Shown one piece after another: positions 1-11,105 of a DNA stretch of 64,000 nt (the stretch's first letter is position 1; every line of letters begins with the position of its first letter). Source of the DNA: Tubulanus polymorphus (taxonomy: Eukaryota > Nemertea > Palaeonemertea > Tubulaniformes > Tubulanidae); the NCBI RefSeq assembly GCF_964204645.1, contig NC_134035.1, forward strand, positions 11,258,951-11,322,950, in the 5' to 3' direction. The notes under the pieces are model-generated. The model had not been told where the DNA came from. It saw only the letters and a list, made by a program, of their open reading frames with translations, and searched no databases. Made by a program: the position numbers and the translations under genes.

Positions 1-270
1 ACAAATCTAGCGAATCTCGGTGTACATATCAAACGAGATGTGAACGGGAAGAGCACAACTGCCGTACGTTCTAGAGATATTGCTACTATTAACCACGAAC
101 TTGTGCCGACAGCAATCCCCATTACACATTCATATATTTGACAACTGATCACTGAATTCATCAAGAATATAGGACCACCTTTAACGCGCAAGAGAACAAA
201 CTGTAAAACAGGCATCAGTGTAAAATTGAAACAGAACGTGAAATCACTGACTGACAAAATGATAAGATAG
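1..270 (+). pseudogene. Edge-truncated open frame with one internal stop
   Basis: Frame 1 stays open from the window edge to a TAG at 268-270, interrupted only by a TGA at 139-141. Ninety codons with a single internal stop is longer than expected in AT-rich noncoding DNA, and the residues on both sides look protein-like, with a Lys/Arg/Thr-rich stretch after the TGA. I do not recognise the family. It may be the decayed 3' end of a transposon protein or the end of an exon outside the window. It may also be chance. Confidence 0.2.
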
Positions 271-1043
271 TTAGCGTAAGATAAACTGCGGAATCTGCGA
301 CTTATCATTATCAGGAAAGTAGCTGAATTTCCAAACCCTCCAAACACGAAGAAGAAAGGCAGCATGACCAGTGACACAGTACGGTAGATTCCAGACCTGT
401 TAGCGACAGACATAAGAACAATATAACTGCTATAAGTTCGACCGATTTGCATTCGAGTAGAATTCATGATTCATCAGCATTAATTGAGAGTGTACCAACT
501 GTCGTGAATGTCAGATAGTACTGGACTGACTGACAGTGAGATTGTACTCATCCACTGATCGAGAGTGCACTACTGGCTGTTTGAGAATGTACTGGAACTG
601 ACCATGACATCTTTTGTATTAGAAAAATCGAACTAACTTTAATATAAACATAAAAAAATCATTAAAGACCTTATTACAGCTACAATTCATTTGTGATATC
701 TATTGTTAAAAGTGAATAGAAAATCAATGCTCAGATATCAAACACAATTTACTCAGATTTTGCGAATTTTTCATTGTGTAATAAATCTAACTAAATTGAA
801 TATCAATATTCGTTACCTACAAGAATTCGTTGTAAATGGTGAAGTTATAGTAAAACGGGTTGGAAAATATCTACGGTATCAGTTCTATACAGGAAAACGC
901 ATGGTAGAAGGAGAGTAGTAAATCAGTGCATGACCTTGAACCTTGAAAATCTAAGTGCCCAGTGAGTTCGCCTCACGTAAAACATATTTTGATATTTTGG
1001 GCAAAGATACACATTTAATTTTCTTCCTCAAATTTTTAGGGAC
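271..1043. other. Gene-free stretch
   Basis: No exon or inverted repeat could be supported here. Around 480-600 there are loosely repeated phrases of the kind 'gagagtgtac' and 'actgactgac' that resemble a decayed tandem repeat. The reading frame at 703-918 has no recognisable domain and AT-driven composition. Confidence 0.4.
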
Positions 1044-1048
1044 ACCAA

Positions 1049-2443
1049 CAGGGGCATAGCCACCTGTGCGACAACTGCGACATAATGTCGCACCAATAAT
1101 TGAAAACCCCGTTATGCTAAAACGTCAAGTTGTTGAAGTTGTCAGTGGTGCAAAAGTATTTCATTCGGAGGCGTTTCCGCCCGACTCCAGCGAGTTTTGT
1201 GATTTCAACAGTATCACATCTGGACCATGCACCTGATCTCACAGTATCAAAGTTGCCGAATTCAGCAAACCTTTTTCATATTACTTTAGAGCAACTTCTG
1301 GTTACATTTCAATGATTCTGTAGGTGTTTTATACATTTTAAAAATTGACCAAAATAAAGGATTTGACCAAGAAAATTCTGCTGAAATGCCGTAAGATGGA
1401 AACCGAGAAAATCGAGAGAGTATTGATTGTACAATAAGCTAACATCAGTTCTGCTATTTCTTTATCAATAAGTCAGTGGCCAGTGGCAGATCCGGCCTAC
1501 CACTAGTGTATTGAGGGGTACTCAGTTTTGCCTTATATTTTTCTAGTTCGTGATTTTGACAGGCTCTTGTAGTAACATGAATGTTTTATTCCGGGCAAGA
1601 ATTCTGGAAGTAGTATAAAATTGGTAAATTTGAATCTAAGCGAAAATAGTTATCTTCTAGGGGATAGACGGTCATGTTTTGACTAATGGTTTTTCGATGT
1701 CTATTTGCTATTGTTCAGTAGGAATTCACAAACGGGCACGTATTGGCTTAATGATTATGTAATGTTTATTTGCTTTTGTTACTGGTTCAGTTTTTGTCTC
1801 GGATTAATAAGAAATATTTTGGATTTAGTTTTCAAGACAATAGTAAAGATCCTAAGGGATTAGTCAAGTGTCAACGTCTACGTTTGGAAACCGAGACGAC
1901 TCCGGGCTTGTTTCTTAACCAGGTTGCTAAGAACATTAATTCTTGGGGGCCTGGTGGGCGAATCAGGTCCCGAGGTTGGTCGTCGGCCCTCCCCAAATGT
2001 GGTGGCGTTGGTCACGAGAATAGTTCCTTGGAAACCAAATTTTGAAGGTATAAAAATAAGATACATAGCTGAACTAGTCGGAGAGTACCCGGGAGAGCAG
2101 CCGGGAGAACAACGGGGAAGAACACACTCAAGAAATTAGGAAACACAGATTTGTAAAAGGTGTCGATATACGCACGAGTCTAATAGAATAGATGTGAGTA
2201 TCTAGATTTCGGAATATATATACATGAGTTGTTTATTTATTTTTGGTCTCGGGTCAAAATTCAATTTGTGTCGTCGTGCGGAGTTGAGGAAGGACACGCT
2301 CTCCCACGATATTTCGGTTTTTCTTCGGGTCACATAACAATACCTACGAGCAATTATATAACAGATAAGTGCTCGTATGATATACGCGCCTTCGGCGCTC
2401 CGGGTTGTCGCACCGATGAATTTTAGGTGGCTATACGCCCCTG
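1049..2443. mobile_element. Non-autonomous DNA transposon, 1.4 kb, with 5-bp target duplication
   Basis: The ends are inverted copies of each other. The left end reads CAGGGGCATAGCCACC and the reverse complement of the right end reads CAGGGGCGTATAGCCACC. A second shared block, GTGCGACAAC, lies a little further in on each side. The element is flanked on both sides by ACCAA (1044-1048 and 2444-2448), which fits a 5-bp target-site duplication. The interior carries only short frames with no recognisable transposase, so it was probably mobilised in trans. The superfamily cannot be assigned: 5 bp is not the usual hAT length (8 bp), although such CAGGGGC-type ends occur in several cut-and-paste groups. 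Confidence 0.7.
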
Positions 2444-2448
2444 ACCAA

Positions 2449-3189
2449 TTACTGTGAAAATAGAGGGTTCCACTTGTGGCAGTGAGGATCCACCGTGTGT
2501 CGCTAGTGTGCAGTAGGACATCAACTACTGCGGCAATCGATTCTTGTTGCTCATAAATTAATACTCATATAGATCGCCGAGTGTTGATTAATTGCAGAAG
2601 TTTTTATCTTAAAATGATTTGAGCAATAATTGATATGTCAGTGAAAGTGCTTACGTTGCACAGTTGATAATTTGACGAAAAAAGTTTTTTTAAACACCTT
2701 TTTTAAAGCGTTGTGGATGACCGACAAACAATTTTCGATGTCATGAAATAGGTCATAACCCCATTAGGACCGGGCGCTACATGACATAGATAGATTTGGA
2801 AGTCTATTAGAAGCCTTGTTTATGGAAGCCTTGTTTATGTTTTAAGTAAATTGGTTTTGCCGTAACCTTTGGAATTGCTAGCATCACCATCGGGCCCGCA
2901 TCCGGTCACCTGTTTAAACCACCTATTTTACATCGTCACGGGCCCCTGGGACCCTGTAGTGCCTAAAAACCCCAAAATACGATTTCGTCAATTTCGTCAA
3001 TTCGTCACTCGTCAATCGAACTTCACGAACTTTTCGTGTCGACCCTCTATGTAAATATTTATAACTGGCGTATTTTGCATATATATATAAATAAATCTGC
3101 AAGCGACAGAAAAATTTAAGTTCCACGTTTTGATTAAAATCACGCATTAAGCATATTCTAAATCCGTCACTAATATCCAACAATATTCA
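2449..3189. other. Gene-free stretch
   Basis: No exon, tRNA or clear repeat is supported. A short phrase near 3161 (aaatccgtcactaata) recurs near 4862, next to the LINE remnant, so both may belong to the same decayed repeat. Confidence 0.35.
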
Positions 3190-3295
3190 CCAAGTTCCAC
3201 AGTTGTGAGTTAGAGTTAACTCTTTTGAGTTGAAGTTAGTTCATTTTCAATGAGTTAACTCAGAGTTAAATCTTAACTCGGAACTGTGGAACTGG
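3190..3295. mobile_element. Palindromic MITE, GTTCCACAGT family, copy 1
   Basis: The segment folds on itself. It starts CCAAGTTCCACAGTT and the reverse complement of its end starts CCAGTTCCACAGTTCC; GAGTTAACTC appears on both arms around a short spacer. A diverged relative lies at 31176-31259. No target duplication was evident. Confidence 0.6.
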
Positions 3296-3332
3296 ACCAT
3301 GGTGCATAATCTATAAATCCGATAGAAGCGGT

Positions 3333-3803
3333 TGGATGACTGGGCAACTGGATGACTGGGCGACTGCATGACTGGGTGACTGGGCGACTGGGCGACTGGA
3401 TGACTGTATGACTGGACCACTGGGTGACTGGGCCACTGGGTGACTGGGTGACTGGATGACTGGGTGACTGGGCCACTGGATGCCTGGGCGACTAGATGAC
3501 TGGATGACTGGGTGACTGGGCCACTGGATGCCTGGACGACTAGATGACTGGATGACTGGGTGACTGGGCCACTGGATGCCTGGGCGACTAGATGACTGGA
3601 TGACTGGGTGACTGGGCCACTGGATGCCTGGACGACTAGATGACTGGATGACTAGATGACTGGGCCACTGGATGCCTGGACGACTAGATGACTGGATGAC
3701 TGGGTGACTGGGCCACTGGATGCCTGGGCGACTAGATGACTGGGCCACTGGATGCCTGGGCGACTAGATGACTGGGCCACTGGATGCCTGGACGACTAGA
3801 TGA
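3333..3803. repeat. Minisatellite with 8-bp units in a 48-bp higher-order repeat
   Basis: The tract is built from 8-bp words of the form ATGACTGG, GTGACTGG, GCCACTGG, ATGCCTGG and ACGACTAG. Six words in fixed order make a 48-bp higher-order unit repeated several times, with shorter copies near the right end. Because 48 is a multiple of 3, the minus strand stays open for 145 codons (3311-3748) and spells a 16-residue Ser/Pro/Gln-rich repeat. That frame is best explained by repeat arithmetic: it shows no domain and no flanking exon signals. Confidence 0.85.
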
Positions 3804-3976
3804 TATAATCCGGTCTGGTGCTGGATATAATCCAGAATTTGGAAGATCCATTGTTAAAGAAATAAAGCGTCGAGCAAAATATTCAAGTTACATTTAAACA
3901 TTTTAACATTTAAATCATCTTAATTCCTGAATGAATTGAAATTCAATATTACAGAAATAAACTAAGCGAGAGTACG

Positions 3977-4640
3977 TTAAACAATGTTCGCCATTCGTGT
4001 AATATATAATTTTGATACAACACCGACGTTACCAACAAAAGTCGGAGCTTGGATACTGAACGCAATCTCGAGAGAAGTAGTTGTGGATATGTTAGCGTTT
4101 AGATTATTCCAGAAAGAAGGCCCAGCTATCATAATAGCTTTGAACATGGCTGTGGACTTAGACACCTTACTAAACATTCGCTAGCTTTCGATGTACAATT
4201 TACTGTGTGGCGATTGTGTACGTTTTTTCTTAAGTCAGATTTTATAAGTCGGAAATTCGCTTATTTCGTAGAAATTTTCTTGGTCCCAAAATGATAAAAT
4301 CACTCACCGAACGTCGGAGGGCTATTTTCTCCCCATTGCAGTTTGATTTCTCCCCTCTTCCGAATTCTGTTACTGGCTTGAAATCGACGGACGATACAAG
4401 CGGTTTGTGTATTAGAATAGAAAAATGAATCCGAAAGGGATTGCACTCCCGAGGCATAATCTATTTAATTCAAGGTTGACCAAATTTTGTTTTTTGCAAC
4501 ATTCTTGGGCATAGTCATCTGCAAGCAAAAGTGATTTGATTAAGGGAATTACATCAACACAGTCGTGAATAAAAATATAAAACCGTAGAGGGCCCAATAT
4601 TGAGCCTTGTGGTATACATTGCAATGTATTTGTACTAAAA
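3977..4640 (-). pseudogene. Decayed non-LTR retrotransposon reverse-transcriptase fragment
   Basis: The minus-strand frame at 4412-4624 contains PQGSILGPLRFYIFIHD and then LLLADDYA, matching two core reverse-transcriptase motifs: the PQGS.LGPLLF block and the catalytic (Y/F)ADD box, with Leu in the first position here. Further 3' the signal continues in other frames, with FIILGPRK near 4280 and GPSFWNNLNANI near 4060. The latter resembles the C-terminal GP.LWNSLP motif of CR1/jockey/L2-like elements. The frame changes and the missing 5' end show a dead, 5'-truncated fragment. The clade call within non-LTR elements is inference. Confidence 0.7.
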
Positions 4641-5136
4641 TAATACGATTTGTATTTGAAGATTTGAGCACCCCTAAATTATGGAAGACCTCAGACGACA
4701 TACGTATGAGATATAAGATATACAACATACAACTGCCTCTAAATCTATCTTTTCTATCTGAAAAAGATCGATTTACATTATAGTCTTTATCGCCTGCTGG
4801 CACATACTCAAAACTTGGAATTATCATTTTTTTACATATTATCATTTATATTGCAAGGTTTAAATCCGTCACTAATAACCGACCATATGTTGCTTTAAAA
4901 ATAATCGGCGAGCTCTGCGAAACTGCATTCTCGTGTAGCATCGCAGATACGTAGGTAGGTTTCGACTGGTCAATAACGACCGATTCGGGAATTCTCATCT
5001 GCTGCTTTATCTCTTCACCTGATAAAGAAGCGGCCGGTAGATAGTTTGTAATCCGTAATTGCTATTACTAAACGGGAATAGATCAAATGAAAACCTGTCT
5101 CAGATCGCGCACGTTAATATCTAACTATTTCCTTTT

Positions 5137-5138
5137 AG
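5137..5138 (+). other. Likely 5'-UTR splice acceptor
   Basis: A pyrimidine-rich run (ctatttccttttag) ends in AG 23 bases before the methyltransferase start codon. This is the usual form of a 3' splice site, so the mRNA probably has an upstream noncoding exon. The donor was not identified. Confidence 0.45.
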
Positions 5139-5161
5139 CAGACGATACTTGAAGCTCGAAG

Positions 5162-6058
5162 ATGGACGAATCAAAATACAGCGACAGTTTCCGAACATTT
5201 CGTCTAAATCACAGCGAAGAAAATAATTTCGGACCGAAGAGATTAGGTGAAGCAGTTCGTGCTGTCCGTCAGGCTGTTAGCGGCAAACTGACGACACCGG
5301 ACGGCAGGCGTAGAGGTTTGAGATTGTTAGTAGTCGGTCCGGCTCACGGATATTTGTTAGAAGACACGTTGTCTGAAGTCGGTAATGAAGTGAGTTTCGA
5401 ACGCATGGACTGCGTTGAGCCAAACGAAGTTTTGGCGCGGGAGCTGGAAACTCGAATGAATACACTCGCCAGTAAGTACGGCTTCGAGTCCAATGTGCAC
5501 ACACGTAAATTCACTTACGAGGAGGCGCCTACTTTCTTACCAAACGACTTCTACGATTTGATCATTTTTTCGCACGTGCTCTATTTCTTGGACGATCCAG
5601 CAGAATGTTTGGAAGTGTCGCTCTGTAAGTTAGCGAATGAGTGTGGACGAGTGTTCCTGAGTTCAACGAAGAATGAACAGTGTTTCAAGATGTGTCAAGA
5701 AATTCAAGCTCTCGCTGGTTTTTCATCCACTCCCTACGTCCATATTGACATAGATGAAATCCTTCGCGCGAGAGCGGCTAAGATAACTTTGGTTTCGCGC
5801 TCCACCGATGAAGCCGCAATTCTGATGCACCTAGCCCTGAAACCGGCCCGATTGTGTATCAACGAACAGGACGCGGCGATTCGTAAAATGAGCGACGAAG
5901 TACCGACGTTTATAGCGGGTCGAGATTTAGATACTTTACTGGAAACATCGCGCGCACAAGTTCAGGATATCATCCGTAAATATGTCGTCTACAGTTACGG
6001 GTTTCCGATGTTGCCTATGACACTGGAAAAGTTCATACTGGCCAGAAACGTCAGATGA
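5162..6058 (+). CDS. HNMT: Histamine N-methyltransferase-like protein
   Basis: This complete 298-residue frame is close to the vertebrate HNMT length of 292. The N-terminus, YSDSFRTFRLNHSEEN (residues 6-21), matches the HNMT SFRRFLNHSTE block, whose Glu contacts histamine. Residues 55-67 (LLVVGPAHGYLLE) occupy the place of the SAM-binding glycine motif, with G-P-A-H-G instead of the usual G-G-G. CVEPNEVLARELE (84-96) fits the acidic SAM-ribose strand, and DLIIFSHVLYFLDDP (132-146) matches the DF.HM.QMLYYV.D segment. HNMT transfers methyl from SAM to the histamine ring nitrogen in the cytosol. The substrate of this protein is not proven, since invertebrate relatives form large HNMT-like families. 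The coding region has no intron. The first ATG fits the family N-terminus and follows a likely acceptor. No functional neighbour is visible. Confidence 0.85.
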   Translation: MDESKYSDSFRTFRLNHSEENNFGPKRLGEAVRAVRQAVSGKLTTPDGRRRGLRLLVVGPAHGYLLEDTLSEVGNEVSFERMDCVEPNEVLARELETRMNTLASKYGFESNVHTRKFTYEEAPTFLPNDFYDLIIFSHVLYFLDDPAECLEVSLCKLANECGRVFLSSTKNEQCFKMCQEIQALAGFSSTPYVHIDIDEILRARAAKITLVSRSTDEAAILMHLALKPARLCINEQDAAIRKMSDEVPTFIAGRDLDTLLETSRAQVQDIIRKYVVYSYGFPMLPMTLEKFILARNVR

Positions 6059-6127
6059 CCATGATATGACTATAAGTGAATTCCCAAGATTCGGAGCCGA
6101 GTAAAACCATCATAGAACTTTATATCA

Positions 6128-6133
6128 AATAAA
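6128..6133 (+). terminator. Polyadenylation signal AATAAA
   Basis: A canonical AATAAA lies 70 bases after the methyltransferase stop codon. Another AATAAA-type hexamer occurs near 6350 and could serve as a distal site. Confidence 0.55.
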
Positions 6134-6139
6134 AGCAGA

Positions 6140-8225
6140 TCTCATGTAATCCCAGTGAAACTCGCTGCTGAAGTCACGATACGGTAGTTGGTATGATTAT
6201 CATGTTTATTTTTGTTCAATTTATTCTATTTCATCCTATTCAACAATCTATTACATATATTATACTAGTTTTACTCCTCAGTAGAAAAGGGAAACTGTTT
6301 AGGTGGTGGCTTCTATACAAATAATATACAATACAAATATGTTACGTGGCAATAAAAAGATGGCTAGAATAGAACATGGGGGTCTTGTTTTTTATTTAAA
6401 ATATTGTTTATCTCTCTTCTAATTCTATTGTTGAAATAAATGTATTGATTTGAAGTAGGAAACGTTCCTATAAACGCCCGAGCGACGCGATTCGGAATAA
6501 CGCATCTGTTCCCCATAACATCCGTTTACTAATATTAATTTTTAAGCGAATGCAAAACCGGGTTTATATAAATTCAGATCCGTTGATGCGACGCGTATCT
6601 GAGTTTCATAAAATGTTAATCTTCTTTTCAGCTGTTTTCAGTTACACGTACAGTAACGATTTACAACTCAACTGTTACATTATTCAGCGTATGCAAAACC
6701 TATTGCGTTCTACTAAACTCATCCTCCCCCGGCAGGGATTCGAACCTGATGGCATCGAGATTGCCACGGCTGAGTGTAGCGATGCCATCAGGTTCGAGTC
6801 CCTGCAGAGGGAAGATGTACTAAACTATAAACTGTCGATATCAGATTTTCAAAGTGGGTCGGAATTGATACGAGTGGAACTATACGCCATACTTTGCACC
6901 GTATCTGCCGAAACGAGCATTTCTGAATTCTCGAAATCGCGTGAATGCTTGAGACAAGGGGCGTTTTCTGGACCTGGAGAAATATTTATGAAATTTCCGG
7001 AATATGTACAAAACAAAATTTTGAATTAAAAATGCGGAACTTGAATTTAAAAGGCGATTCTTCGCCCCCCTCTGGTATTTAACAATGTGTCACTTTAATC
7101 TCGTTCCTGTCCTTGCTGGATCGATATTTTCGGTTCCATTTTTTGGAAGATTACGATTAAACTCTCCCCGAACAACCGCTTTTAAAGAGCGTCCTACCGT
7201 TGAATCAACATCATCATCATCCGCGGAGGCGACATGCAAAACGTAAACGGTCGTTGATAACGCTTACAGGAATATAACGACGGCTCGGTCTCATGCAGCA
7301 CTCACCAACAACGACTGTATCATCGTTTGTTCTGAAAAATGGGGTGCCTCGTGGTAGGAAACGCTCCTCCCGACGGGAAATGATTCCTCGCTACTTGCGA
7401 ATTGAATATGCGGAAGAAAAGATTTAGAAAAAAAGTAAATGCAATATAATGAAACAAAAACTCATCGCTTCGACTGATAGAAATCGTTAGGCGTTTTGAT
7501 GCTCAGTTTTTCCACATCTATCAAATAGATTCCGAAATTCGAAACCAGAAACACTTTTTCCATCAACGTTTTGGGACTTAATGCGAACGAAAAACTTCGT
7601 AGCGAACTTCGTGTTATTCAAAACGAAAATCCCCAATTTCTTATTTTTTAAGATCGTAGATGGTCGAGAATTGAAATCATCCATGTGTACCGGGTCAGTC
7701 TTCAATCCACCTACTGGAAATCAGGTTCGAATTCGGTATTTAGATTCGGCCCTGGAAATGTGGACCCGCAACTTAGAATTAGTTGCGATCGTGAGATCAG
7801 TTCTTGTATTTTTATATTCCCCATATTAGCGGCTCCTTCGAATCATTGTGTTCAGGCTTGGAGGTTCAGGTAAACAGGGATAGACTGAGTAGTGCTGCCA
7901 CAAACGAAACAAATAAGATAAAATAATCGATTTTGTAAAAAAATAATAATCATTATCATTCATTTTATTAATATCAATTCTTTAATAATTGATTTCGTTC
8001 ATTAGAATTTTCGAAATCCAATGAAACTGAAAGCAAAAAAACACATGTATCCCCACTAGATTTCTAATGCCTGGTTTAAACATCATTTCGCGAACACAAA
8101 ATATATACACAACTAATAGTCCACAACTAATCGATGTACTTACATCATTTACATCATTAGCGTCTAATCTGTGAAATATTCAAAATTTTAGTCCAACTGT
8201 TCATATACAAATATATAATTCATTT
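6140..8225. other. Intergenic stretch downstream of the methyltransferase gene
   Basis: Apart from the fold-back element at 6720-6817 I see no exon, tRNA or tandem repeat. The frames at 7487-7873 overlap one another on both strands and show no domain. Confidence 0.4.
6720..6817. mobile_element. Short fold-back element with tRNA-like arms
   Basis: The two arms are inverted copies. The left arm contains GGCAGGGATTCGAACCTGAT and the right arm reads the reverse, with GGTTCGAGTCCCTGC. GGTTCGARTCC is the RNA polymerase III B-box/T-arm consensus, so the arms look tRNA-derived. The same arms bound a longer element at 59572-59915, and this copy appears to be its internal-deletion form. The 159-codon frame at 6550-7029 reads through the element and is not accepted as a gene. 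Confidence 0.65.
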
Positions 8226-8532
8226 GGCCGATTTTTATTATTAGTCGGATTACGGATTGAAATAATTAAACGAGGGAGGGGGAATTTAAAAAAAAAATTT
8301 TCTGAAAATATTGAATCCATTCTAATCGGGGATTTTATCCAAAAAATTGCTTTATTTTAGAGGTCATTTTGGAAAATTATACCCAAATATTGTCTACACC
8401 CATATTACTGACACATTTCCATATCTGTGTTTAGAAATGAAGGGGCGCCAGGAAAAAATGAAAAACTTTTTTTATCCCTAGAAATTGAATAGTTCATCGG
8501 CGGATCCGTAATCCGACTGATAAAAAACGGCC
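8226..8532. mobile_element. MITE with GGCCG...GTCGGATTACGGAT ends
   Basis: The left end is GGCCGATTTTTATTATTAGT followed by CGGATTACGGAT. The reverse complement of the right end is GGCCGTTTTTTATCAGT followed by CGGATTACGGAT. The terminal inverted repeats are about 30 bp, around a noncoding AT-rich core. No second copy was noticed in the window, and the target duplication is ambiguous (possibly TT). Confidence 0.7.
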
Positions 8533-9988
8533 TTAGCAGCTTTTTTGCCGTTTTGAAAAGATTCCGTGGAGTCTCAAGAGCACGTGCTTACTTGAAACCA
8601 GCTCCTCCCTCTTCCAGTTCTATTGAGTGAGAATAACAGCCTACCTGTTACCGTTGAAAACGATGTTTAGGTAATGAATTTTCTGTTCATTAAATTCGGA
8701 AAAAAATATTTTCTTTTTTGAAAACGCTACCTAACCGAACTGTAAAGAGAGCGAGGAGGAACTATATGTCAAGAAGCAAACTGCTCATTCATAAGCTAGA
8801 AAGCTAGAAATTCCAGACAACATACAGAGACAACAGAATCGATTTCAAAAACTTGGCAAATATCACTGAATTAGAACACGATTAGAAGTAGTTATATTAT
8901 TGACTTTTATGAAGTATATCGACAACCATTTCCACAGGCCTAATTTACAAACCATCATCAGTAAATATACATACACACAGTTCAAGCATTTGCTTTAAAA
9001 CATATATGAATCTTAACTTAGGGGCTATTAGAATTTTTACATTCGATTATTTACATTACCAACATTTCTGTTACTTACACATAAATGCACAGTGGTCACA
9101 ATTTCAAAGCCGAAGTTTGCACAAGTTTTTTTTTTCAGAAAAATCATAGACAGTAGTCGTATCAGTTAACCGAATAAATCTTAACTCACGAAAACTTTGA
9201 CGACTACACAAGTTTTGTGTGAAATGAAGTTTGGAATTCAAACATTCTCCTAAACGCAAAAGACTGCTGCACACTTTCTGGTTCTGCAAAGTTTGCTGGG
9301 TTGATGATAGCCATGGAATGCTTACAGCTTTCAGGCAAACCATGGCCGGCTGAACAGGGCCAGCAAAATATATCAAACGCATTCAATTTCATCCAGCCAT
9401 AAGCATCGAAATTGGCCTGATTTTTCAATTAAAATTCTTTCCTTGACCCCGACAAATCAGCAAATCCGAGTTAGTACGAGGCTGTCAAAAATAAAATATA
9501 ACCCTATCCATGCACTTGGTTGTTGCAATAATTGAAAATTGGACGTATGGGTAGAGAAAGGAATGACTTAAATAAATCAGGGAACAAATCAGGGCTTTTT
9601 GGCCTTCAAAATACTACCCGGTATATCACAATATACACAACGAAATTTTTATGCCGACTTGTACCTGTTGTACGTAGGAAAAAATGTTCAACAAAATCCA
9701 TACAAATCCATTTTATGGATGGGGATGGTCTATAAAATTTGAATTCCAAAGACAAGTAGTTGAGGGCAAATAATACACAAATTACTGAACATGCTTGCAA
9801 TTTATCTAAAAACGTTTAAAACATTTGGTTAACCAAAAGTTAAAAGGTATGTACCCATGCCAACTCGGCCCGAAAAGTCTAACACCCAACATGCAAAATT
9901 TCTGAAGAAACTGAAGATCAGAACCTAAGAATTCGAGAATAGCTAGAAATCGAAAGACCAAAAAGGACTGAATTTAGTCACTTCACCA
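8533..9988. other. Gene-free stretch
   Basis: AT-rich sequence with several shadow frames (9104-9428 on minus, 9532-9735 on plus), none with a recognisable domain or paired splice sites. Confidence 0.35.
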
Positions 9989-10133
9989 GGGGCCAGTTGC
10001 ACAGTCGTGACTTAAGTCCAAAAGTGGTCTCAAATTTTAAGACTGGTCTTAAGTTGTTAGATTGGTTATAGAACTAAGATGGTCTTAAATTATTCTTAAG
10101 TCTAAGCCATGAATGAATACAGAACTGGGCCCT
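9989..10133. mobile_element. MITE, GGGGCCAGTTGCA family, copy 1
   Basis: The element begins GGGGCCAGTTGCACAGTC and ends in the inverse form, GAACTGGGCCC. Inside, phrases such as AAGACTGGTCTTAAG are themselves palindromic. The same order of blocks is found at 24255-24510 and 28952-29091, with weaker traces near 49500, 54890 and 58250. Confidence 0.65.
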
Positions 10134-10978
10134 GGGGACAGTTAGTCAAAAGTTTATTTATGTGAACTGGTAGATAGATGACATAGTGGCAGTGAAGATT
10201 TCACTGTTTGGTTACCAGTTAACTGTTACAAACCTGAAGCAACTGCCCCGGATCAAAATTTAAACTAGTCCCTGGATATAACGTTATCAAATAAATGTTT
10301 TTGTCAGTTTCCATTTGGGAACCCTTCATCACTACCTTCATAATAGATTAATGAGAAAGGCGAGCAGCCAAGATGAACAAGGGCAGATCTACCTTTTCCT
10401 AATGACTGTCCGTAAAACATAGAAAACCTACATGAACTTGAGGATCACGTATCATTAACAACTGCTTCAGCTTTTCATAGAAAACAAATGATGAATTTCA
10501 CGAACATCTTTTAGAATAGATTTTCATTTTATCTTACAAAAATGTACACACACGCGCATATAAGTCCACAATAATATCTCCTAGATTTGGATGGACTACC
10601 GTCATGGAAAACATTTACATACAATACCTATATACATTGAAACATATCGTTACACAGCACCACATTTTACTTTTAGCACAAAGAGAAATGATTATCTTTT
10701 ATCATCATTGTTAAACATCGATTCGCTTTTTAGCGCAGAAATGTCTTCAGTTTTCACGTTGATCGATAACATTAGAGTCTAGTTAAACTAGGCGTCATCA
10801 TCGTTGTTGAAAATTTGGTATCAAAAACGTATCGTACCATCACAGACTAACTGTTCATTGCACTAACTAAACGATGCAACTCGAGGGATCTAGTGTCACA
10901 GTCGTCGGCATCACGAGTTAAAATACTACCCTACTCAATAGTCAGTAAAATCCACGTAATTCAGATTATTTGAAACTG

Positions 10979-11105
10979 GGGATCATTCATTTATTACGTA
11001 CGCATGAAATTCGGCCATTTTTTCATATACATTAAGCATTACGGTACGCAATTGCACTGACCCCCTCCCCCTCCCCTAATACGTACATAATAAATGAATG
11101 ATCCC
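10979..11105. mobile_element. MITE, GGGATCATTCATTTATTACG family, copy 1
   Basis: The element is 127 bp with near-perfect terminal inverted repeats starting GGGATCATTCATTTATTACG. It is flanked by CTG on both sides (10976-10978 and 11106-11108), which fits a 3-bp target duplication. The core shares GGCCATTTTTTCATATACAT with the reverse-oriented copy at 17645-17809. Three-base duplications are known for PIF/Harbinger, CACTA and Zator elements; the superfamily is not settled. Confidence 0.8.

Noticed and set aside
6550-7029. 159-codon plus-strand frame
   Set aside because: It runs through the fold-back element at 6720-6817 and has no domain or composition bias expected of a gene.
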